Shown here piece by piece: positions 21,764-30,473 of a DNA stretch of 64,000 bases. A program made the translations under genes and the position numbers. The notes under the pieces were generated by a model. The model made no database searches. It saw only the letters and a list, made by a program, of their open reading frames with translations, and had not been told where the DNA came from. Position 1 is the stretch's first letter. Each line of letters opens with the position of its first letter. The stretch comes from Trebouxia sp. TZW2008 (lineage: Eukaryota; Chlorophyta; Trebouxiophyceae; Trebouxiales; Trebouxiaceae): the NCBI GenBank assembly GCA_002118135.1, contig BDIU01000076.1:124001-188000 (forward strand), written 5' to 3'.

Positions 21764-22756
21764 ATTTGACATGCTTCAGCTAGACATCAAGTTTAATCGC
21801 ATGTGCCACAAGTGGCAGACTCTAATTCAAGCATCTAAATTGTGTGATTGTAGGATGACATAATGAACACATTTTTGTGGCCTTCAATGGACATTGCTTG
21901 ACACCCCTGATTGCAGCAGTAAACCAGGCAGATGCTGCTGCACTATGCTTGAAATTTGCAAGGCACATTTGAGCGCAAGGCAGAACCCGCTTGGGAAAAC
22001 AGTCCTTGCAATATGTCAATATCACGTTGAGGACATGAGTCGCAAGAATTTGTGACTATGATTGATGCAGCAGTAGTGAGAACTTGCCTCAATGTTGTCA
22101 ACCACAGCAACTTGTTCGTCACGTTTGCGGGTCTTCTTCAGCAAGTTTTTCAGTAGAGTTGTCTTGCCAGATCCAGAGTAACCTGTGATGATCTGCAAGT
22201 GAGTCAAGGTGCAGTACACTTCACTGAGGTCGCCAACAGCAGCGCAACAGCATATGAGATATGTTTGCCAAGCGTGAGCAGTAAGAAATATAAAATCATG
22301 CTTTGATAAGATGCCAACCGTGACTGGTATGCGGTCTTCTCCCTCCAGCCATTCTTCAAAGGCCATAGCACGCCCCTCAGCCTCCTCAGAGTCAGAGTCA
22401 AAATCATTATCGATGAGATCTTTGAGTAATTCCTCAAACAATAGCTCTTCTTCGGGGCCAAGATCTTCGTCGGCGTCAGTATCCTCTTCGGCGCCAAGTA
22501 TCTCCGGAGTGACTGCTGCGCGCTTGTTGCCAAGCTCTGGTTCCTGTTTTTTCTTCTGTTTGCTCTTCTTTGGCTGAGAGCTCGGGTCTTGAGCTCTTCT
22601 TGCGTTGGTGACGTGAAGTGCACGCTGTGGCAACCTGGCGTCAGCTTTGTGGCGGTGGACGTGCTGCAGACGATATGGTTGAGCCCTGGGCCTGACACCC
22701 GATGCAAGGCCGCAAGCGCGCACAGGTAGTGGGTTGAGCAACAAATGGCCTGACAT
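17340..22756 (-). CDS. CobW/COG0523 P-loop metallochaperone paralogue A, divergent
   Basis: Seven exons, all phase 0, give 477 residues: 22756-22319, 22192-22088, 21292-21194, 20303-20067, 19738-19592, 18242-18024 and 17528-17340. It matches copy B exon by exon. Walker A is intact (GYSGSGKTT, 150-158) and the NKTDL guanine-specificity motif is kept (289-293). Family role: GTP-dependent delivery of zinc or another metal to client proteins. Three hallmark features are lost: the GCxCC metal motif, whose exon is now acidic (GDIDDDNSESDPDSDEDD); the ETTG Walker-B-like motif, now KTTA; and the His-rich stretch in exon 6. The acidic N-terminal region after a putative transit peptide is longer than in B. 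Open throughout, so it is not a simple pseudogene, but GTP hydrolysis and metal binding are doubtful. Intron 2 starts with GC, not GT. The ATG at 22756 matches the start of copy B. Confidence 0.88.
17938..18545 (-). repeat. Relics flanking CobW-A exon 6
   Basis: Acceptor-side copies at about 18310-18410 and 18440-18545 repeat the exon start at 18242 (CTGCAG, CTGGAT or CTGGATTGAGAT, then AAATGGAGCTTCAGACAGCC on the minus strand) together with about 60 bp of intron. A donor-side fragment at 17938-17990 repeats the end of the exon (ATACCCGCTCAATTTTCCAG, then GTGTG). Confidence 0.85.
19040..19520 (-). repeat. Five donor-edge relics of CobW-A exon 5
   Basis: A ~98-bp unit, on the minus strand GGCAAAGAG then GTATGCTGCTGCAAC, repeats at about 19045-19115, 19143-19200, 19237-19310, 19340-19410 and 19440-19520. 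It copies the exon end at 19592 (GTAGGCAAACAG, then GT). Copy B has GGACAAGAG and GTATGCTGC at the same place, so the relics keep a donor closer to copy B than the present copy A donor. Confidence 0.83.
19500..19575 (+). repeat. Dispersed repeat family 3, copy 1
   Basis: Contains GCCTGGCGAGACAGGACTTG, CCACGCAT, TGTGTAACGATTACGAATG. Similar order at 30731-30824 (plus) and 47170-47262 (minus). Function unknown. Confidence 0.65.
19850..20495 (-). repeat. Relics flanking CobW-A exon 4
   Basis: A donor-side copy at 19850-19945 repeats the last ~90 bp of exon 4 (CAGATTGCATACGCTGACCG, CTGAACAAATCCGATCTGG, then GTGAGATTTGC). An acceptor-side copy at 20436-20495 repeats the exon start (TGCTTGCAG, CTTCTCAGTGACGAAGAG). 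The true exon is 20303-20067. Confidence 0.87.
21704..21819 (+). repeat. Dispersed (GA)n-anchored repeat, copy 3, with long GA tract
   Basis: A perfect (GA)n tract of about 58 bp (21704-21761) is followed by TAATTTGACATGCTTCAGC and CGCATGTGCCACAAGTGGCA. Shorter match to copies 1 and 2. It lies in a CobW-A intron. Confidence 0.8.
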
Positions 22757-23326
22757 GTCGCAAGTGTACAAGGCAGCGCCGGCAGCTGCTTCAAGCAATG
22801 ATGTTGAAACAGGCTGTGTGGTAAGTCAGCAACACTCGGAAATTCCTCTCAGGGTGACCGCACGCAGTGTCCGACATGTGTGAAATAGCACCGCAAAGTG
22901 CACAGAAGTCGAGACCCTAACAAACTAAATAACCTATTGCTGCCGCTGGCACTGGCTAAGCCTGCTGCAGAAGGAAATTTAGAGTAAACTTCCATGCACA
23001 GTAGCTGTTACACAGACACAGAAGCAGAAAACCTGTCTTGATCTTGATGGTCACAACATCCAGCGTCTCATGTGCAGGCAAGCTTGGCAAGCAAGTCAAT
23101 GCATGTGGCAGTAATGCAGATGTAGATCTAGAACGAGTTGCCAGATCTAAATCTTGCATTTCAAGACAACATGCAGTGAGAGAAGAAGAGCCCAAGAATC
23201 TGCAGTGGCCTACGACCAGCATGACGGTAGAGGTTGGGTATCACACAATGCATTTGCAAAGCACCACAGGGAAAGAGCAGAAGCGCCAGCTTGTGTTGGA
23301 CAGAGGCACACACTGATTATAATGTA
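22757..23326. other. Region upstream of CobW-A, up to the transposon
   Basis: Must hold the CobW-A promoter and 5' leader. No motif was recognised. It ends where the left terminal repeat of the CACTA element begins. Confidence 0.5.
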
Positions 23327-23355
23327 TACTACAAATACTACCCCCCTGTTTCGCC
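23327..23355 (+). repeat. Left terminal inverted repeat of the CACTA element
   Basis: Reads TACTACAAATACTACC, then CCCCTGTTTCGCC. Subterminal GCCGGCAAA-type motifs follow to about 23605. Confidence 0.88.
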
Positions 23356-23972
23356 GATACTTTGCCAATATTTCCTAGTGCAAATTCACTTTGCCGGACA
23401 CTTTGCCGGGGCTTTTGCCACTGGAGAAACGCCGGCAAACGCGATCGCCGGTACACTTTGCCGGCGAACACACTATGGGAGAACGGCAAACTTTGGCAAA
23501 AAATGCGAAGCAAAATTTTGCCGGCAAAGTGCTATCGCCGAGCGGCAAAGCTGCTGGCGACCATTTGCCGGCAAGCTACGGAGAATTGCTGCCCAATATT
23601 TAGCCAGTGATGGATAAAAGCTGGCGATAAAATCAGCTGCTGTGGGTGTTCAATTACCTGACAATTGTCTACAGTTCAGCTAGACAGATGCCAGAGTTCA
23701 TGTATCAACACACGCATGTGTAAAACTGGCAACAACATCATATCATGCTGTTTCAGCATGCAATCACTAGCTAGTACAGGCCACACGGCTGTACAACACT
23801 AGCTATAGCTATAGCTAGCTAGCTACATATATAGGAGAAAGTGTCAACCTCACTGGTGATAGTGTCAATCATGAAGCTAGCTAGCGCTGCAGCTGCAGCC
23901 TATATAGCCGTGCCTCATAATGCATCAAATCTGCTGCCACAGCTGCCCAGAACAGCTCATTTCTGCTGCAAA

Positions 23973-24966
23973 TCAGTTGTCACTATAGCTGCCATCAGTA
24001 GTGTCACTGCCACTGGAGGTGCTGCTGTCATTGTCCTGCCCAGCTGTGGTGTCTTTAGCAACTGACCTTGCGTTGTCAGGCTCTTGTGCTGCTCCACTGC
24101 CAGCGTCTGCTCCTGCATTATGAGCATCTTGAGGCCCGGGCCCTGCAAACCAATATACTAGTGGCGTAGAATAGTAGTGAATGCAATTAGTGCATGTAGG
24201 TTGAGTAGTTCAAGTGCAACTTGCTGTTTGCTCATTTACAAGCTTGAAGCAATAGTCAAGCTGATAGCTCATGATCAAGTCAAGTCAAGTATAAATCATA
24301 GCAGCGCTTACCAAAATGTTTTTCCTGATAGTACGTAAATTTCTTGCGAATCTTGTTTTGCAGGATTGAATCCGGTAAGAGCTCCAAATTCTCCTGTAGC
24401 AGCTTCCTCTTTGTCTTGTTGATCAGATCTAACACTGCCTGCAAGCATAGAATGTCATTGGAACACTGCAACAAGGCTGTTTAAGGCATGCCACTGTTTG
24501 CATAAGAAGTTTGCATAGAGCAAGTTGACAAGCACATGTTTGCAGAGTTGGATCCACAAGCAAGCTTGTTAAGATAGGGCTTGAAAGCAGCCCCATCACA
24601 GCAATGCACCAGCACAAATATTGTTTGAATGGTTGTTCAATCAATGCTCCTACAGCAAGTCTAACAACAAAGTGGACAGTGTTATCTTTTTGTCCTTATC
24701 AGATTGCAAATCAGCATGCAACTTGTGCAATGTGGAATGCATCACTTGTTGAATTGCCTGCATGTGCATCTTTGCACCTTCATGAAGGCTGGATCCTTCT
24801 TCTTTTGGTCCTGCCACTGAGCAGACTTCCTAGTAAAGATGTCCATCTTTTTGGGGAACTTCTTCTGCAGAAATTGATCAGACACCTTTTGCTGCTGGTT
24901 CCAAGCTCTGGGACGCTTTCTCTTGCTCCCCTTGGTGGAATGGCCAGTGCTGCTGCCTGCTGCCAC
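23973..24966 (-). CDS. Second transposon-borne gene (basic protein with acidic tail), 5' end uncertain
   Basis: Three exons join in phase: about 24966-24778, 24438-24312 and 24142-23973, ending with TGA at 23973. The product is Lys/Arg-rich (GSKRKRPRAW near the start, then QFLQKKFPKKMDIFTRK), then predicted helical (LINKTKRKLLQENLELL), and ends with a Ser/Asp/Gly-rich tail (QDNDSSTSSGSDTTDGSYSD). No family was recognised. CACTA elements usually encode a second DNA-binding protein next to Tnp2, and basic charge plus position fit that role, but this is inference. No in-frame ATG was found at the 5' end of the first exon, so another exon may precede it. It lies head-to-head with, and may overlap, the start of the transposase gene. 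Confidence 0.6.
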
Positions 24967-24986
24967 ATTGGGGGTCCTACATCCTA

Positions 24987-27900
24987 GGTTACTTGCACCT
25001 CTGCCCTGATGGCTTACACCTTGGGCGCAACCTGGTCTTCATGCTTTCTGGTGATGGGGTGTCGCCATTCAAACGTAGCAGCTACTCAATGTGGCCGCTG
25101 GCCTTGGCGTGTGCCAATCTACCAGGGCATCTGCGCATGACATTGCCTGCCACATGGATATTTTGCATTGTTCCAGCCAAGGGCAAGGACAAGGGCGAAC
25201 CCAAGGACTTCCAGCCCTTCTTGGAAATAGTTGTTGATGAGCTGAATGCCTACTACCAGTGTGGCCTCAAGGATGTTCAAGACTCTTCACACAGGTGCCA
25301 TAATTTTGCTTCAAGCATCCATTTGATCCAGAGCTTCTGTCTCATGTTTGCAATTTTCTTGCCAGTAATTCAGCATGCATTCTGCAGAGGCGCAACTGCC
25401 GGCACAGCATCACTGTCTGTTGTTTGACAACTTTGCACTTCCCATTTTGTATATCAACAATGTTGTGAACAGGTCATTGCCATCAGTGCTGCAAAACTGC
25501 CATGACTCTGCTGATCATTCTGCACCTGACCTTTTGCTGGTTCACCTGTACAGGTATAAGCCCCCGGCCCTTCAGGCATCACAACCTGAGCGGTTTGACT
25601 GCAAGGTCAAGCTGCTCATGGGGGTCATGGACTATCCTGGATGGGGTCATCTGACGCGGCTATCCTGGATGGGGTCATCTGACGCGGCACAGGAACGCGC
25701 CTGCAATTGTCGGCGCTTGCTACAAGTGTCATGTCAGGGGGCAAAGGCTTGGGAAGAAGAGTGTCTATCCAGGTGAGATGGATGCACTTACTGGCAGTGC
25801 TTACTTGCAGTGCCTGGGTTCAGCAAGTATGAGTCACTCACACTTTGGGTGCCTTTGTTGTGCTGCATATGCATATGGGATTTGCTTTGTTTGTTCTTGG
25901 AAAATACGCCAACATGATTGTAATGATTAGCCTTTGCGCCCTCTTCTTCCCTCTATATCTTCTATTGGATACTGGGCTTGTTTTGAATTGGATTAAAGAT
26001 CACATTCTTTTCATTTGTTTTTATTACGGTACGCGTGGCTCTCCCAAGATAAGAGGGCTTGGTAACTGCTTCCTACTTTATCACCCTCTTCCCCCATACT
26101 GGTAACACCTTGTTGACAAATACTGATTCTTCTTTTTCTAAACTTATCTCAGACAGGAAATATTCATAAAACCCTAGGTGGAAAAAAGACAACCAGAAGA
26201 ATTGTGAAAGAGGTGATTTCGTCTTTGAGGCACATGTGTGTTTGTTTATTATTTTATGCTGGATATACAAATTGTTCGCCACTATTCTTGCTCACCAAAC
26301 GCAAAGTGAACCTTTCTTTGTATCCTGTCACGAGAGCTCTTAGACCAATAAGGGTGATAAAGAAAAGCTACAAGGGCACTCTTGAGAAAAGCTACAAAGT
26401 AGGTCTTGAAAAGGAGAGAGTTGTGTAGGCCTGTGCTGGGCAAATAAGTGCTGTACCACCTTTGTTGTGTAGACTTGCAGCATGCCAGCAAGACAACTGT
26501 TCATGCAGTGATTGCCATGTTGCAGGGGAATACGCTCATCTCCCTGCAAATATGGTGCAAGAGAGACAGGAGGGTGCAGCTCTCAACCCTGAACTCCAGC
26601 CTGACAAACAGGATGGCAAACAAGTGTATCAGCGCAAAGATCCAGCTGCACGTCCAGCTACCAAAACAGATGCTCAGAACAGAGCTGATGCCTTGCAAGG
26701 CGATCAGTGCTTCTTGGACGGTGTCCCTCACACCAGCGCAGCGCATTCTTGCCAGCGTACTGGTGTGTACTGCAGCCATTGTTTCATGAAGCTGTTGTAC
26801 TGGGATGATGAGGCATGCAGGAACCCAGACTGCATGCATTGTGCCTACAATGAGGTGCACAGCTTGTGCGACATGGTCTGTGGAGGCACCGGCACACCAC
26901 CCATTTACACTCTCAAGCGGCTGCCACAGATAGCAGACTATGAAGTCCATGTCAATGGCCGCTTCCCAGAGCTGCAGCGCTTTGTGTCAGGTATTCACAA
27001 GTCTTTTTATCTGTCCTGTCAGATGCTGAAATTGGCTGAAGGCATGTAAGGCCTTTTGCCTGCTTGTATGCAATGGCATGCATTGCAATTGCACCTTTGT
27101 GTGTGTTTGTTTTAAAGATGTCGCTATCAGATGCTATCAAAGCATACTGTCTGTATATGCCATGACTGCTGTTTGAAGTCTGAAGCACTTTGTCTGTATC
27201 AGATGCTATCAGTTGCTGTTCAAGCACTTTGTCCTGTCCTGTCATGGCAGATGCATCATGCAAGCCTAAGTGCACCCAATTCAATGCCAGAGGTTGTTGC
27301 TGCAGGAGCTGACCAGTCGGATATCCAGCCCTGCACTAGATATGCAAGCACCTTCTGCTTGTCAGTAACTTTTGCCTTGGGTGTGCAGGTCCTCCTTCCT
27401 GCAAAGTCCTGGAGTTCCAGCCAGCCTCAGCCCAGCCATCAGATCAGATAGACACTGGCCCCACGTACAGCACAGACGAATGCGACGACATGGACGCAGA
27501 AGGCCCCGAGGACTCCTCTCCCAGCTACAATAGCCATCTTGATTCAGAGTCAGAGTCAGGAGTCAGTTCGCCTGACAGCGACGCAGAGGGTAGCACAGGT
27601 CGCGCCGAAGTCGACTGCAGCAGAATTGCAGGCAGCAGGCAAAGACAGCAAGGCAGAGGTGGTGGCAGAGCTGGTGCCAGAGGTAGAGCAGCACCCACAG
27701 CAGCAGGCAGGGGCCAACCTCAGCAGGACGCAGGCAGCAGTGGCAGCACAGGTCGTGGCAGAGGTAGAGCAACAGCCAGGGGCAGGGGCCAGCAGCAGGC
27801 TGAGACAGGCCGCAGGAGAGGCAGAGGCAGAGGCAGGAACAGTCGCAGGGGTAAGGCTTAGCATGTCCTGTCTTTGCAGGCAGCAGTCCCTCTATCCCTG

Positions 27901-29603
27901 CGTGTATTGCAAAAGTGTTGAGAGCACAGCAGCTTAGGATGTGCTTGTGAGCTTCAGTGGTCAAGATGTATTGCAGCAGATTAGAGCTGATGCACTGCAG
28001 GCAACATAATCAAAAGCCTTCTCATCAGACGAAGCATGCACGCAGCACCGTCTACAGCTAGCTAGCTGCAGACGCATCTATCACTAAGTTTAGTGCATCT
28101 GTACACAGGAGGGCGGCACATTGCTGATGATGCACCAGACTTGCCTTGGTGTGGCACAAAGCAGCAAGTGGAGACAACCAAGCAGCGCTGTGCGGTCTTC
28201 ACAGACAAGGATCTGAATGATGCCACCATCTGTGTGCCAGCTGAGCTTGCTGGTCACCGCTTTGAGAAGGCCTTTGGTATGCCCGGCTCTCTCAAGTCCT
28301 CAGAGTACCTCCTCATGGCAGGCCCTGTCGGGAAATATCTGCTTGAGGGCTGCATGCACCCACAGCAACAGGCTGCTGTGTTTGAGTACTTGGATTTGCT
28401 GGGCATCTTCTGGGAGAAGACCATCACAGAGGAGCGCTTGCAGCACTTGGAGCAGCAAATGCCAAAAGTACTGACACGTCTAGCTGCCTTGTTGCCTGCA
28501 TGGGAGCTGAACATCAACAGACACATGATGCTGCATCTGGCAGAGGCAGTCCGCCAGCATGGGCCTTGCTGGGCTTGGTCAATGTTTGGCTTTGAGCGCC
28601 TGTGGGGTCGTCTCAAAAAATGGATGACTCAAACGTCCCATCCCGAGGCAACCATGATCAAGTCTTGGAAGGCATTCATCACATGCTGCATTGCTGACCC
28701 AGACAGAGTCACAGAGCTGCATGACCTCAGCGACAACCCCAGACATGCATCAGCAGCAGCAGGTGCAGTCCCCTTCCAATACCTTCCCGAGACATTTGAC
28801 AGGCAGACATATCAGCTCAAGCTGCCCAAGTACATGCAGAATAACGTAAGTGTGGCCATTGAGCTCACTGATCATGTTGGAGAAATTCCCTTTAGCACTG
28901 GACGCCACCGAGACCCCAATCTCAGGAGGGCTGAGCTGCATTTGCTGTACTACAAGTATCCTGGGCTTTGCCGACGCTGTTCCTGTCCAGATCAGAGCAT
29001 ATGCAACTGCCTTCGTTATGATCAGCTGTGGGACAAATTCTTGCAAGACACAGGCAAAGCCAGGCCTACAAAAAAGCAGCTGGCAGATGCTCTAGGTGAA
29101 TGGATAGACTGGGCGTATGAACAAGATCTGTCTGCTGCTGCCATCTGCCTTTGCTACGGCCCAGAATTGGCTGTGGATCAGTTTGACCGGGCATGCATCG
29201 ACAACATCACCTTGGCTTGCATGCGTGTGGAGAAGAAAAGTTTGCTCGAGACAGCATTGTCCTCACTCAGCAAGGCGGCAGTTACAAGGCTGGTCGTGTA
29301 CGTGCATTCTTGTCTCATGCACCTCCTGGATATGAGGACAGCTGCAGAGATGATTTGCCAAACATTGCTGAGGTTGCTTGGTTTGCAAAAGCCGTTTCAA
29401 CATCAGGCATCACCGATGGAATGGCAGACGACCTGGGTTGCCCGGTGTTCAAAAGGGCTTGGGAAGATGACCCCACAGGCAATATGTGCCTAGTTGAAAG
29501 CTTGGTGCCTTGCAAATTAGCTTCGCTGCCCCTCCATTCTCACGCTCAGAACTTAGTTGTAGTCAGTAGGTTTGCTTCATTCCTACAGCAAGTCCCAGCT
29601 TGA
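24987..29603 (+). pseudogene. Tnp2-type CACTA transposase, disrupted
   Basis: Probable exons 24987-25294, 25554-25772, 26526-26990, 27389-27850 and 28109-29603, with phases that agree. The first has the Tnp2 pattern LCPDGL, SYSMWPLAL, NLPGHLR and IVDELNAYY (as VVDELNAYY). The second has a Cys pair (CYKCHV). Exon 4 codes an acidic stretch and an Arg/Gly-rich tail. Exon 5 opens the DUF4218-like part (ELNINRHMMLHLAEAVRQHG, FERLWGRLKKW) and ends in a DUF4216-like part (GGSYKAGRVRAFLSH). Two lesions break the frame: a 28-bp direct duplication at 25632-25659/25660-25687, and an apparent one-base gain in an A4 run at 29236-29239. The N-terminal part usual for Tnp2 was not found. Family role: cut-and-paste transposition by binding terminal and subterminal repeats. 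Confidence 0.82.
25845..26430. other. AT-rich island of foreign composition inside a transposase intron
   Basis: This ~590-bp stretch is clearly richer in A and T than its surroundings, with T- and A-runs and few CAG/CTG triplets, which are otherwise everywhere in this window. It contains an open frame of 86 codons (25845-26105) for a very hydrophobic peptide (VMISLCALFFPLYLLLDTGL). It lies between transposase exons 2 and 3. Origin unknown; a captured organellar or viral-like fragment is possible, but I do not recognise a gene. Confidence 0.6.
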
Positions 29604-30056
29604 GTAGTCTTTTGGTGTATTGACATTACTAGTGAGGTGGCCAGCGCTTATAGTTGTGAATGCAAGGATCGTTGCAATTGCTGCGCAGCATGCTTGATTT
29701 AGGCAGCAGGTTTCAAGAAATTTACATATATAATTATATAAGCTTATATGCTTAAGCAAGCTTGCTTGTTTTCAGTATGAACTGAATTCCTTGCATGCTG
29801 ATGTATGACACCCAGCACTGCTGTGTATTCAAGCCTATTGCCAGTTGCACAATGCCATACTGTGACATGATACATGCTCATGGTCAGTAATGCTGCACTG
29901 TGTCACCAGAGCTAAGCCCAATCTGTAACCGGCAGGCACTTTGCCGGCAAAGTTTGCATGGCAACTAGTAGTCACAGCTTTTTGCCGGCAAACCATTTCA
30001 CTTTGCCATTTTTGGCAACTTACTGGCTAAGTTTGGCAAACTGCTGGCAGCATACT

Positions 30057-30085
30057 GGCGAAACAGGGGGGTAGTATTTGTAGTG
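30057..30085 (-). repeat. Right terminal inverted repeat of the CACTA element
   Basis: Plus strand GGCGAAACAGGGGGGTAG then TATTTGTAGTG, the reverse complement of the left end at 28 of 29 positions. Preceded by subterminal TTTGCCGGCAAA motifs at about 29935-30005. Confidence 0.88.
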
Positions 30086-30473
30086 AACGTAGTGAACAGG
30101 CCAGAGGTTGTTGCAAACAGTGGGGCACTGAGTGACTTTTGATAACCCATAACAAAAACTGCAGAATGACAAGCAAACAAGCAATAGAACCCAGCACCAC
30201 CAGACACCTCAAGCCAATTATGTTTCAAACACCATCAGCAAACACATTACACAGCTTTGATCAATTGACTCAATGACATGGACATGCAACTGAGCTGCCA
30301 AATTTGACAGTGCAAAACGTTGCATAAGCCACTGATCAACCTTGAACACAATCATGATTCTACATCAGCATCAAATGTACTAACTCACTCTAAGCATGTT
30401 GGCTAGCTATCTACAACTGCAAGCAACAAAAGGCTGCCCTGCTCCATGACACGAGACAGGCACAGCTTGTGTG

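Larger units (their letters stand above)
23327..30085 (+). mobile_element. CACTA (En/Spm-type, Tnp2) DNA transposon, 6.76 kb
   Basis: Terminal inverted repeats of 29 bp (23327-23355 and 30057-30085) match at 28 of 29 positions. The right end reads CACTACAAATACTACC inward; the left end has T for the first C. Subterminal regions carry many copies of TTTGCCGGCAAA-like palindromes, as expected for transposase-binding sites. Inside are a Tnp2 transposase gene on the plus strand, broken twice, and a second spliced gene on the minus strand. A clean 3-bp target duplication was not found (left flank GTA, right flank AAC), so the exact ends or later change are unsure. The element sits between the two CobW paralogues and lies outside both coding regions. 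Confidence 0.88.

Noticed and set aside
22311..22577. Ser-rich plus-strand open frame
   Set aside because: Antisense of the acidic N-terminal exon of CobW-A.
27563..27964. Cys/Leu-rich minus-strand open frame
   Set aside because: Antisense of the Arg/Gly-rich transposase exon; its composition follows from the repeat.
23321..30091. AATGTA and AACGTA flanks as a 6-bp target duplication of the CACTA element
   Set aside because: CACTA elements make 3-bp duplications, and the bases directly at the ends (GTA and AAC) do not match, so this is probably chance.
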